A stretch of 64,000 bases of DNA. Origin: JADLHS01 sp964539515. Its GTDB lineage: Bacteria > Verrucomicrobiota > Verrucomicrobiia > Limisphaerales > JADLHS01. A program made the translations under genes and the position numbers. Shown here piece after piece: positions 8,913-18,568 of the stretch. The stretch covers positions 1-64,000 of the forward strand of contig CAZIJO010000007.1 of the NCBI GenBank assembly GCA_964539515.1, in the 5' to 3' direction. Numbering within the stretch: position 1 is the stretch's first letter; the number at the start of each line of letters is the position of its first letter. The notes under the pieces were generated by a model, which was not told the origin of the DNA, searched no databases, and worked only from the letters and a program-made list of their open reading frames with translations.

Positions 8913-9770
8913 TCATTGAACTTTGGCGCGATAGAACTTCCGCGTGGACGGCGGGCCGCTCGACGGGACTTGAATTTGCAGGATGGCGGTATTGGTTGCT
9001 TGATAGCTGGCCATCAAATCTCCACCAGGACCAGCGGAGTTTAACCGGAATTGCGCCGGCAACCATTGCTGGCCCAGGTCCGCCATGGTTTCGATGCTGT
9101 AGGTGCGGCCCCGTATGGCGAGCAGTTCCAAAACGGCATTGCCGTCAGTGGCGCCGATGATGTTCAGGAAAAAGCCGTCCGTTGGATCAAACGCGTAAGT
9201 GCCGGCGAGGTATTCGTTGTAATTAGTGATCCCGTCGCCATCGGCGTCATCCCCGGGACGGATTTCGGCGAGCGTGCCGCCATAAACATCGATCAACGCG
9301 AGTTCCCAGGCATCGGGTAAACCGTCGTTGTCACTATCTTCGCCAAGCGTGAGATCGAGCCGGGTGGATTGCGCCGGCTGGCCCAAGGCGGTCGTGAGCT
9401 TCATTTCCAGAGGGAGATAGGTCACCGTGCCGATCTTCACCTTGAGCCGGAAAGACTGATTGCGCTTCATGACGGTCGGCGCGTAAAGATCCAGGGTGGT
9501 GCCGGCGTCCATGGGCACTTCCAGCCGATAGTTGTTTCCCGGTTCGGTGCTCGGCGCCACGATGGCGCGCACGGTGACGTTGTTCGTCGCCTCCACCAGT
9601 ACTTCCGCCCCGCTGAAGTCGAGCGGTTCGCCCCACTCATTACGCACCATGCCGAACAACGTGTGGTGGGGCGCCGGGGGATAAGCGCGGGCCGGAGCGC
9701 ATACGAATAGCGCGACGGTGACCACGGCGCTGAGAACGCCCAGCGTGCCAGAGAGATTGGTTGTTTTCAT
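8913..9770 (-). CDS. exported protein with TSP3/EF-hand-like Ca-binding motifs
   Basis: 285 residues with a clear signal peptide (residues 1-29, ending APARA). The N-terminal half looks like a beta-sandwich (GMVRNEWGEPLDFSGAEVLV). In the middle are two acidic calcium-loop motifs, DSDNDGLPDAWE and DADGDGITNYNEY, of the thrombospondin type 3 kind. The C-terminal part ends KFYRAKVQ, a tail shared in style with several other exported proteins in this window. It starts 18 bp after the giant gene ends and probably belongs to the same transcript. I do not recognise a specific function; a surface or structural partner of the giant protein is only an inference from position. Confidence 0.75.
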   Translation of the reverse strand: MKTTNLSGTLGVLSAVVTVALFVCAPARAYPPAPHHTLFGMVRNEWGEPLDFSGAEVLVEATNNVTVRAIVAPSTEPGNNYRLEVPMDAGTTLDLYAPTVMKRNQSFRLKVKIGTVTYLPLEMKLTTALGQPAQSTRLDLTLGEDSDNDGLPDAWELALIDVYGGTLAEIRPGDDADGDGITNYNEYLAGTYAFDPTDGFFLNIIGATDGNAVLELLAIRGRTYSIETMADLGQQWLPAQFRLNSAGPGGDLMASYQATNTAILQIQVPSSGPPSTRKFYRAKVQ

Positions 9771-9788
9771 GCGTTGACCTCGGTTGCG

Positions 9789-12700
9789 TCAGTTGCCGGA
9801 GTAGGAATACGTCACGAAGTGGAGCTTGATGTCATCCACCGTGCGAATGAACCGGACCAGACCCTCGTTCGGGTCGCTGAGCAAGGTCTTGCCCGGAATC
9901 ACGAGCTTCCACTTGCTGTTCCAAACGGAGCGGCCGATGAGCCGGTTGCTGGTGAACTGCGACCGTTGCAGCCCGCCGGTCCCGGTGTAAATGCTCGGGC
10001 TGAAAACGCTCGCCGCGGACACCGGCCGGAAAGCCTGATGCTTCCGGATCGCAAATGGCGGCTCGCTCAACGAATCGCTCGCTTGATAGAGCTGGGCATT
10101 CGAGAAATCTGAAGCCCCAATGTTGAATGGCAGCGGAATGGCCACATCGTCCACCGCCCAACCGCGCACCGTGCTGGTATCGCCCAGCGCCGGGCTGCGC
10201 ATGGAATCCACTCCCATCGGCACGAGGTAAATGTAAGGCGTGGCAGCGAGCGCGTTCGGATCGAGGAAGGTCACCGTCGGATCGTCCGGGGAGGTGCCAC
10301 CCGAACCGCTGATGGCACCGGAGTTCGCGTCCGGGTCTGTCATGCCGAGGTACCCCTCGAACGCCACCCCGGCCGCGAAGATTTTTGTCGCAAACGAGCT
10401 CGGACTGAACGCGTGGTCGCCGGCGGCGAGCGGCCGGCCGAAGAGATTCAAGCCGTCCTGAATCGTCGTGCTGAATTCGATGACCAGCCCGGGTACGGTC
10501 GCGCCCGTGCCGTTGTCAATTTGCAGGCAGTAACGTTTCACATCCGGATCGTCGAGCACGTTGGCGCGCAGCGAACGATTCAGAATGTCCTTCCAGTTCG
10601 TGGTGCTGTTCGTGCCCGGCAGGATGCGGTAGTTCTCCGTGCGCAACGACACCGTCGTGCCGTAGGCGTCCGGATTGTTGAAGCCGAGGCGGCCTTTCGC
10701 CACCGTCCAGTCGGCGAACATCTCGGCCATCGCGCTGGACAGACCGGGATCGCCCGTGCCGCTGCCGGCGAACTGCGGTTCGCCATTCTGCATCACGCCG
10801 AGCGCGCGCGCGTGGACGATGCGGTTGATAAATTCCTTGCCTGGCTGCGTATGCAGCAGGCCGGTTTCGTAATCGTAAGCCTGCGCGGCCATGAAGGAAT
10901 ACTGCGCCGCGAGATCGAAGAGGGTCTTGTAACGCTCCAGTTTTTCGTTGCGGAAAATGCGGAACGCCGCGTCGCGCGTGCGGTAGCCCTGGATCACCGC
11001 GGCCGCGCGCTGGCGGAAGATCTGCCGCTCCAGTTGGATGCGATCGCCCTCGGCGATCAAGGCGCGATATCGACGGCGGGCGTCATCCAGTTCCTGCAAG
11101 CGCTGGTTGATGGTCATGAAGTTGTTGTTCATGCCATAAACCTTGTCCCGAATCTCGCTCGTCGCGTCGCGCAACTCCTGGTTGAATTCCTCGGGCGCGA
11201 TGCCGAAGAGCTCGATGGATTTCACCGCGGCGTTGTTCGCGGTCTCCAACGCCTTGGTCACTGAGAACGTGGCCACGCGCGACCACTCGATCGCGCTCGA
11301 CACTGCGATTCCCTCAGCCCGCAATGCCGCCCGGGCCGTCGAAGTGAGATCACCGCCCGAGGCAACACCGGCAATGAACGACTGCGGCAACGCCGTATTC
11401 GCAATGAGCTGAAACGCGTTAACTTCCTCCTTCGTCTGCTCCAAAACTTGATCCGCGATTTCCGTGGCCGCCCGCGCGGTTTCCGTCACGAGTTCCGTAC
11501 CGTAAATCGCCTCCTGGAAATCACGAATCTTCTTGTGCGACGCCTTCTTCTGCTCGAAAGAAACGATCGCCCAATCGAGGTCGTACTTCGCGGCATCCGC
11601 CCAGTAGAACGCGGTGTAAGCGGCGTTGCGCGCCTTCACGATGTCCGAGATGGCCTGCTGGATTTTGCCTGGGGAACCACGCTGGCCCGTCCACGCCGAC
11701 GGTTTTCCGAAAAAGCCGTGCGATTTCAGGTTGTAGGGAATGTAAAGGTTCGTCTGCTGCAGATACCCTGGAAGTTGATTGGTGCCGTCCACCACGTTCG
11801 TGCGTGCGAGCACGATGAAGTTGAAAGTCGAAATCAAATCCGCACTCGCCCAGTCGGCCGTGAACGACTGGATATCAATCGTCCACGGATAATCCGTGTC
11901 CGGCGTGAGCAGCGAACCGAAGGTGAGTTCCGCGTTGTCAATGTAGGCGTAATGGACGAGATCCGGGCCGTCGTAGCCGGAGCGATACGTCGCGCCCGGG
12001 CCGATATCCTCAGGATACGGGGTGCCGTAGAGTTCAATGAGCGCGTTGGTATAGGCGAGCTCCTGCTTGTCCACAGTCGTGCGGAAGTCCTGCAATGAAT
12101 CCTGCTCCGAGCGCATCAGACGGGTCACATCCTTGGCGTCGTCGAACGCTGTCAGCGCGTTGCGCAGCGCACCTTTCGCCCGCGTGTAAACCTGCTCGAA
12201 ATGCGTGGCGTTTTCCGTGCCCACAACCTGATTCGGATTCAGGTCGAACGGAATCGCGGTGGACGGCAGGCCCAGCGGCGTGTGGCCGGCCTCGGCGTTG
12301 TCCATCGCGGTTTGCAGACTCTTGGCCACGGCCACGAGTTCCTTCAACTCCGGCACGGTCGTGCGATCCACCTGCTGAATGCTGCCCTTGTGCGTCGGAT
12401 CGGGATCCACGTCGGGCAAAATTGTGTTGCCCACGACCCAGTTCAGGTAACCGCCCTGACCCACGCGCGCCGCCCAATGGTCCATGCTCCAATACTCCGT
12501 CGTCGGCACGGCGCGCGTCGTCGTGTTCGCCTTGGTCGCAGCGAAATGCGACCAGCCGTTGGCCGTGCCGGACTTGTAATCGCGCCGCCAGGTCAGATCG
12601 AAAATCTGTTTGCCCGCGCGCGCCACGGCCGCGGCGGCGGCGGCGAATTTGCGTTCGTCCTGGTAATCCACCGAGACCGGTTTGCCGAGCACGGTCACCG

Positions 12701-15700
12701 CTTCGATGCGCGGCACCCAGTCGAAATTGTTGTTCATCAGCAGCGCGTAGTAGTTCTTGAGCGCCATGAGGTAATGCCCGTAGGCGTCGCCGTGACCCTG
12801 CGGGAAAAGCTGCTGCGCGTCCGCCGCGTCCACGCGCCCGTCGGTGTTTTGGTCGAGCACGTTGTAATTCAGCGCGTAAATGACTTCGCCGGCGTCAATG
12901 CCGCGCGTGTAATTCCACACGAGCCGGTTGTAAACCGGCCGCGTCTCGACGCCGGGCAGCAGGAAGTCGTCACGCCCGCGGAGCAACGCCAGCTCTTCCT
13001 CGAGCAGGGACGGCAACTGGCCGCGGAAGGAGAATTGCGCCGAGGCGATGTTGCCGTACGTGTTGTTCGCCGTGCCGATGCCAATGGTGGGATTCGCCGC
13101 GTCGGCCCAGGCTACGTTGCCGAGCACCATGTAGAGGTCATTGAGATAGCCGGCCGCGAGCAGGAGCGCGTCGTTGGCCGGGCCGTAATTGATGCCGCCG
13201 CCGATGCTCAACGACTTACCGCGGTTCATCACCGTTTCGTATATCTCGATCAGCCCGGCGTTGTTCAGCGCGTCAAGGTTCAACGCCACGTCGCCCTCCC
13301 AACGCGCACCGGCCTGCTGCAGGATGCTCACGTCCGTGTTCACCGAGTTGTTGAACAAATCCGTTACCCGTTGGTTGAACGGATTGATCCCGCGCAGCAC
13401 GCGCTTGATCCAGCCTTCGGCAAGTTGCGGCGTCGTCCACTGCGACCAGTAGGCGTTCCCACCGTTGCCATCCGGGACGTACGAGGCGTGATTCGCATTT
13501 TTTGCCTGGTAGCGCATGATGAGATAATTGTCCGAGAGACTGCGCACGTCTGCGTTGCCACCGAGCACCGCGCGCACGCCATCCGCATAACGCGCGGCGT
13601 CGAGCGGCAACCATTGTTGCGCGGTCACGTCCACGGAAGTGAACGCGTCGAGGTGCGCGTTGAAGCTGAGGTATTCATCCGGGAATGCGCCGGAGATGAG
13701 TTCGACGGCCATGACGTGCTTGCGGCTGCCATCGGCGTTCAACGTGCCGGCCGCAAGCAGCGCGTCATTGAGCCGATAACTCCGGCTCAAAGGCGTCAGG
13801 CTGGATGGCGCGGTGCTGGGCGCGGTGTCGCTGCTGCCGGTGTTCACGGTGACGGCGAGTTGGCCGTCGAGATATACCTTCGCGCCCATCGCAGAATCGA
13901 GATCAAGGCTCAACCAGAACTGCGAGTAATTACCCGCCGGCTGGGTGAATTCGCGGAACACGATGCTCTGGGTCTGGTTTGTGACCACGCGTTCGTAGAG
14001 GTCAATGATGTCGGCTACGTCCACTTCGCCGCTTACGAGCGATACCAGCACGTTTGTGTCCGTGACCGCCTGCACGAACGCAGGTAGTTCGTCGCCGTTG
14101 CGCGTGCGAACCACGAGTTGGTTGTCCGGCGCCAGCCGATGCGGCTGGGCGAGGTCAGTGGTGAAATTGAGATACACGTCGTTCGACGCCACCCCGCTGA
14201 ACGTGATCCGGGTAAGCGGTGCGACGGACGTGCTCACATCCTGCGCCAGACGACTCGGGCTCGTCGCAGTGATCGTCGCCGGCGAGTCGGCGGCGAGCGG
14301 ATAACGCAGGTGATTCCACGCCCCATCGTTCAACAATGACACCGCGGTGTTCTGGTAAACGACCGGGGGCAAACCATCCACCGGCGCGGCAATTTTCCAC
14401 TCGAAATTGTATTTGCCGGTGTCGCCCGCAAGATCCACGACCTGCTGGAGCGTGAGCTTCTCGTTCAGCGGATTCGACGCCTCCACGACGTTCACCTCGC
14501 CGCGATAAAGCGTGTTCACCACCTTGATCACCTTGACGCTCACCGGATCACCGGCCGGTGTGAAGGCACGGCCGTTGCCGCTAATGAGCGTGACGTAACC
14601 CGTGCCCGGGCCGGTCGCGGCGAGCGCGTAGGAATCCACAGCCACGTCCGAGTTGCCCACCAGCGCGAGTTCGTCCGCGCCAACGTCCACGAACGGACCG
14701 CTGTTCGTGTAGGTACCGGGCACGGCGGGATTCGGAATGAAGGTTTCCATCCGCGTCGCCAGCCCGTCAATCGCGGCCGCCCACTTAGGATACTTGGAGT
14801 CGTCCGCCGCGCACAGCGCCTTGAGCGTGCTCTTGTCCGACGCGGAAAGCACATTGAGGAAGACGTATTTATCGCCGAGGGCCGCGTCCACGAATTGCCC
14901 TTTGAACACAAGCGAACCGCGCGCGCCGCGATTCGGATCGAAGAAGAACCGCTCCACGAGGTGCGGCGGCAGGTTCGGGAAATAGGTCTTGCCCTGCGAC
15001 GTCGAGGAATTCACCGAGCCGGGCAGCGCGTCGAGAATTGCGGTGTCCGGTTCGCCGAGCGCGAAACGTTTCTCGCGCGTGGGATCGTGCAACGCAACGG
15101 CCTTTTCCGCATAGCCGCCTTTCGCCTCGGACTCCTGGTAAAGAATTTCGCAACTGGTCTGGCCGCGAACCGCAGGCAGGCCACGTTTGGACGTGGTGAG
15201 GGTCTCCGCCATCTGGAGAATCGGGACATTGTCCGGCCACACGGGGCGATAGACAATCGCCAGCGGTTGACCGCCTCCGTGCTGGTCGTTGCCCGCGATC
15301 CCGTAGACGGCATTTCCTTCAAAGGTGCCGTCCACGTTTGCGTCCCGCAGATACGGCGTCACAGTGCCAACGGGCGGCTGTTCATTGGCCGCGAGCGACG
15401 GGAAGTAGAATCCCGGCAGCGTCTTGTAGTAATACTTCATTACGAGCGTCGGGCCGCCGGCGCCGTTGAGCCGCGGGTCGTGCGGGCCGCGGTAAATCCA
15501 AGTGTTGCCTTTGCGATCCTGGAAGGTGAAAGCGCCGTACAGGTCCTGATGCCCGTTGCTGATCGGCACATTGGGCAGCGGCTCGGAGGCGAGGCGGAAA
15601 CCAGCGAAGGCGTTGTTCGCCGGCGCGCCGGTCGGCGCGGTGAGCGCGTCCGCTTGCTTGGCGGGATTGGGAACCGCCCCGCCAAAATCCACCTCCACAT

Positions 15701-18530
15701 AGCCGTTCGTGGCCGCGGTGATGGCGACCGGCCAGACGGAATTGGAAACCGTGTCGAACAACAGCGCGCTCGGGGCGGGCGCGGTGATTTCCGTGGCCGC
15801 GGCGAAGCGCCAGCGGTTCGCGTTCGTGCTCGCCGCACCGCTCCAGGAGCTGAGCGTCACGGGCCGTTGCGGGCTGACCCAGCCATCGAGCGTGCGGGCG
15901 CCGGCGTTCGTCGGGAACAGCCAGTAGGAACTTTGCAAGTGATCCGGGTCTTGCACAACCATTGGTGCATAACGCGATGCGTAATGCCGGGTGGTCGCGG
16001 TCACGCGGTAACTGAAGAACGCACCGGAGGCCGCACGCGAAGACGACTCGACGACGAACTCGCTGATTTCCTCGTTCACACTTTTCGGCGGCTTGCCCGA
16101 CAGGCTTGGCGCGTACGGCTTCTCGAGGAGCGGCAACGGCATGGGCGGTTGCAGGATGGTGCCGGCCTCTTTCTGGTAGTTGAACGTGATGCCCAGCTCG
16201 GGTTTCTCGCGCAGCACCTTGAAGGCCCGCATCGCCGGGCGACCATCGCTCTCGGTGTAACTGAGCAGCACGAAGGGATGCGACGAATAGCCGACGTAGT
16301 TCGTGTTGTTCAGGTCATCCCGCAGCGCATAGGCCTGTCCACCCTGCATCAGCGCATGTTCCTCGTTCGGATTGTAGCCGAAGGCCGTACTGTCGTTCTG
16401 GTAGTAAACGCTGCCCCGCGCTTGAACACTCGGCAGCGCTCCCGAGCCGTCGTTGCTCGCGAGGACGATCTCGGCGGAACTGGCCGGCCATTGCAACGTG
16501 TAGCGTCCAATGACTGCCGGCCAAAAACTGTTTTGGAAACCGAGGCCTTCATTCACGGTGTTTTGGCGGAACCACCAAACTTCCAGCGTGTTCGTGCCGG
16601 GAATGGCGTTGACCGGGATGATCGCGCCGAGATTCGCCGCCGCAAATCCGGACGCGAACGGATCCACGTAGGCCGATGGATGGAACGATCGCCCGGCGGA
16701 CTTCACGACGTAGCCCGCGAGGTAGTTTGTGTCGGTGCCCGCGCCCGCTTCGCCCGCCGGCGCGCCGATCCGCTCCCCAACATTGGCGGTGAGATTGACC
16801 ACGCGCGGCGCGCCGAGGCCCGGCGGCCAGTTGAACGTGAGCGTATTCGGATTCCACGACGACAGATTCGTGGCGATGGTACCGGCGAAGTTCGTGGCCT
16901 TGAGATTCTGATCCAGCCATGACAGCACGCGCTCGAAGCGGACGTTGCCCTGCGAGCTGAAGCGCAACAGCGCTCGGTGAACCGGGAAGTCCGGCGTGAG
17001 CCAACTGTAGTAGGCAAAGGTTTCGGTCAGTTTGCCGCGTGGCGCTTCGGGCGCGTCCTGATAATCCAGGATCGGCGCGTTCTGCGACGGCAACGGCACG
17101 GCCGTCGCCCGCGCCTCCGCGTCGCCGTCCGCCAGCGGGCGGAGGTAATGGCTGTATTTCTCCACGTCGTCCGGCCAGACCAACTTGTAACGCACGAAGC
17201 GGAAGGGCCAGCGGAGTCCGGCCAAACCTTCCTCCAACCAATGCACCGGGAGATCCCCTTCATTGATCGTAAGCCGGTTGCCGTAATACACCGCTTTCTG
17301 ACTGCCCAGCGGACTGTGCCGGAAACTGAATTGCGAACCCGAAGTGCCCAAGGTCTCCGGGAACAGATCATCGTCGGCCGGACTGTTGTCCTGATAAGCG
17401 GTCAAGCGTTCGCCGAGTTCCACCGTCACGTCCTCGGGCGACGGCTCGCGCGTGATGTCCACGATTTCAAATCCCAGATGCTCGCGGGCGATCCCACTGC
17501 GGACGTCGCCGAGCAACTCCAGGAATACGCGGCCCTCGCGATTGTACGCATGGAGAAAACCGCCGGCGATGCCGCCCTGCTGGTCAAACCAAAACGTGCG
17601 CAGTTCCTGCAAGGTGTTCGTGGCGATGGGCTGATCGACCTGAACCTCCGAAACCACGTTGGACGGAAAATTCTTGTTGTAGGCGATGGCGATGCCGCCA
17701 ACGCGCGCGCCGGGAACGGTAACCAGTTTGCCTTTCGTGGCGAAGGAGCGTTCCGTCCAATACATCTTGCGCGGGGGCTTCACCGGACTGCCGGACACGG
17801 TGTAGAAATTAGTCCAGACGACGTACGGGGAGCCCAGAAACGTGATGGTGCCCACGTTGGCCGGCGGATTGGTGATGCTCGCGGAGTTGTTACGCCGCCA
17901 GATGACCGCCGTGCTGCCAGGGGCGGCAGCGAAGACAACTTCGGCGTGGGGACTCCAATAATAATCCGCGTTGGTGTGATTGGCGGTGGTGTACGGCTCG
18001 CGCGCCCAATACTGTTCGGGCGTTTGCGGAAGGCGGTTAGGCACCACGCTCTTGTTGGTCAAAGTCAGGTCCACGCCGTATTCGTCGGTGGACGGGAGCG
18101 GGATGACTTCGCCGAAATCGAACGAAATGGTCCGGCTAAGGAACGGCGCCCCGACCGCCGCACGCGTCAGGATGACAAAGTTTGTGCCGCTGATTTTGCC
18201 GCGCGGGAGCTTCAACTCCTCTGCATTGCCGGCGTAGCTGTTGGTGGGGTTCAACAGGCCCACGTAGTTTGAAACGCCCGGGGCGGCGACCGCGCCCCAC
18301 GCGAGAAAACTTTGGAACTGGTTGATCGTCGGCGGCGCCGGCGTGTTCGTGGCGCGACCGTCCGAACCGGGCGGAGTGCCCCGGGTACCCGAGAGCGGCA
18401 TGCCGTTGGTGGAGGCGAGATTGTAGCGCGTGTTGTTCTGCCGGATCTCCAGCGGCAACACCTGCGCCGCCGCGGGCAGCAACAGGCCGGCGAGCCAGGC
18501 GCCGGCGAATAAAAGTCTGGGCATTTTCAT
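9789..18530 (-). CDS. giant exported protein with Tc-toxin A-like C-terminus
   Basis: 2913 residues from ATG 18530. A Sec-type signal peptide (RLLFAGAWLAGLLLPAAAQ) precedes a long extracellular region I do not recognise. It includes an Ig-like stretch near residues 1420-1520 and a dockerin-like loop NTDGRVDAADA near 1890. From about 2290 the protein is strongly helical. It has a glycine-rich hydrophobic segment ALPQSFIAGVASGGDL (about 2380-2396) between long helices, then FDLAAQYSFMAAQAYDYE (about 2537-2554), and it ends DDIKLHFVTYSYSGN. These three landmarks match, in order, the pore-tip, the YDLAxxxCLMAEQAYRWE helix and the LNDIILHIRYT end of Tc-toxin A proteins as I remember them. The frame also allows TTG 18572 or ATG 18569; the latter overlaps the upstream stop (TGATG). 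Gene certain; toxin relationship inferred. Confidence 0.8.
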   Translation of the reverse strand: MKMPRLLFAGAWLAGLLLPAAAQVLPLEIRQNNTRYNLASTNGMPLSGTRGTPPGSDGRATNTPAPPTINQFQSFLAWGAVAAPGVSNYVGLLNPTNSYAGNAEELKLPRGKISGTNFVILTRAAVGAPFLSRTISFDFGEVIPLPSTDEYGVDLTLTNKSVVPNRLPQTPEQYWAREPYTTANHTNADYYWSPHAEVVFAAAPGSTAVIWRRNNSASITNPPANVGTITFLGSPYVVWTNFYTVSGSPVKPPRKMYWTERSFATKGKLVTVPGARVGGIAIAYNKNFPSNVVSEVQVDQPIATNTLQELRTFWFDQQGGIAGGFLHAYNREGRVFLELLGDVRSGIAREHLGFEIVDITREPSPEDVTVELGERLTAYQDNSPADDDLFPETLGTSGSQFSFRHSPLGSQKAVYYGNRLTINEGDLPVHWLEEGLAGLRWPFRFVRYKLVWPDDVEKYSHYLRPLADGDAEARATAVPLPSQNAPILDYQDAPEAPRGKLTETFAYYSWLTPDFPVHRALLRFSSQGNVRFERVLSWLDQNLKATNFAGTIATNLSSWNPNTLTFNWPPGLGAPRVVNLTANVGERIGAPAGEAGAGTDTNYLAGYVVKSAGRSFHPSAYVDPFASGFAAANLGAIIPVNAIPGTNTLEVWWFRQNTVNEGLGFQNSFWPAVIGRYTLQWPASSAEIVLASNDGSGALPSVQARGSVYYQNDSTAFGYNPNEEHALMQGGQAYALRDDLNNTNYVGYSSHPFVLLSYTESDGRPAMRAFKVLREKPELGITFNYQKEAGTILQPPMPLPLLEKPYAPSLSGKPPKSVNEEISEFVVESSSRAASGAFFSYRVTATTRHYASRYAPMVVQDPDHLQSSYWLFPTNAGARTLDGWVSPQRPVTLSSWSGAASTNANRWRFAAATEITAPAPSALLFDTVSNSVWPVAITAATNGYVEVDFGGAVPNPAKQADALTAPTGAPANNAFAGFRLASEPLPNVPISNGHQDLYGAFTFQDRKGNTWIYRGPHDPRLNGAGGPTLVMKYYYKTLPGFYFPSLAANEQPPVGTVTPYLRDANVDGTFEGNAVYGIAGNDQHGGGQPLAIVYRPVWPDNVPILQMAETLTTSKRGLPAVRGQTSCEILYQESEAKGGYAEKAVALHDPTREKRFALGEPDTAILDALPGSVNSSTSQGKTYFPNLPPHLVERFFFDPNRGARGSLVFKGQFVDAALGDKYVFLNVLSASDKSTLKALCAADDSKYPKWAAAIDGLATRMETFIPNPAVPGTYTNSGPFVDVGADELALVGNSDVAVDSYALAATGPGTGYVTLISGNGRAFTPAGDPVSVKVIKVVNTLYRGEVNVVEASNPLNEKLTLQQVVDLAGDTGKYNFEWKIAAPVDGLPPVVYQNTAVSLLNDGAWNHLRYPLAADSPATITATSPSRLAQDVSTSVAPLTRITFSGVASNDVYLNFTTDLAQPHRLAPDNQLVVRTRNGDELPAFVQAVTDTNVLVSLVSGEVDVADIIDLYERVVTNQTQSIVFREFTQPAGNYSQFWLSLDLDSAMGAKVYLDGQLAVTVNTGSSDTAPSTAPSSLTPLSRSYRLNDALLAAGTLNADGSRKHVMAVELISGAFPDEYLSFNAHLDAFTSVDVTAQQWLPLDAARYADGVRAVLGGNADVRSLSDNYLIMRYQAKNANHASYVPDGNGGNAYWSQWTTPQLAEGWIKRVLRGINPFNQRVTDLFNNSVNTDVSILQQAGARWEGDVALNLDALNNAGLIEIYETVMNRGKSLSIGGGINYGPANDALLLAAGYLNDLYMVLGNVAWADAANPTIGIGTANNTYGNIASAQFSFRGQLPSLLEEELALLRGRDDFLLPGVETRPVYNRLVWNYTRGIDAGEVIYALNYNVLDQNTDGRVDAADAQQLFPQGHGDAYGHYLMALKNYYALLMNNNFDWVPRIEAVTVLGKPVSVDYQDERKFAAAAAAVARAGKQIFDLTWRRDYKSGTANGWSHFAATKANTTTRAVPTTEYWSMDHWAARVGQGGYLNWVVGNTILPDVDPDPTHKGSIQQVDRTTVPELKELVAVAKSLQTAMDNAEAGHTPLGLPSTAIPFDLNPNQVVGTENATHFEQVYTRAKGALRNALTAFDDAKDVTRLMRSEQDSLQDFRTTVDKQELAYTNALIELYGTPYPEDIGPGATYRSGYDGPDLVHYAYIDNAELTFGSLLTPDTDYPWTIDIQSFTADWASADLISTFNFIVLARTNVVDGTNQLPGYLQQTNLYIPYNLKSHGFFGKPSAWTGQRGSPGKIQQAISDIVKARNAAYTAFYWADAAKYDLDWAIVSFEQKKASHKKIRDFQEAIYGTELVTETARAATEIADQVLEQTKEEVNAFQLIANTALPQSFIAGVASGGDLTSTARAALRAEGIAVSSAIEWSRVATFSVTKALETANNAAVKSIELFGIAPEEFNQELRDATSEIRDKVYGMNNNFMTINQRLQELDDARRRYRALIAEGDRIQLERQIFRQRAAAVIQGYRTRDAAFRIFRNEKLERYKTLFDLAAQYSFMAAQAYDYETGLLHTQPGKEFINRIVHARALGVMQNGEPQFAGSGTGDPGLSSAMAEMFADWTVAKGRLGFNNPDAYGTTVSLRTENYRILPGTNSTTNWKDILNRSLRANVLDDPDVKRYCLQIDNGTGATVPGLVIEFSTTIQDGLNLFGRPLAAGDHAFSPSSFATKIFAAGVAFEGYLGMTDPDANSGAISGSGGTSPDDPTVTFLDPNALAATPYIYLVPMGVDSMRSPALGDTSTVRGWAVDDVAIPLPFNIGASDFSNAQLYQASDSLSEPPFAIRKHQAFRPVSAASVFSPSIYTGTGGLQRSQFTSNRLIGRSVWNSKWKLVIPGKTLLSDPNEGLVRFIRTVDDIKLHFVTYSYSGN

Positions 18531-18568
18531 GGGAGGAAAAAGTTGGTTCCCAATGGAAGTTGCCCTCA

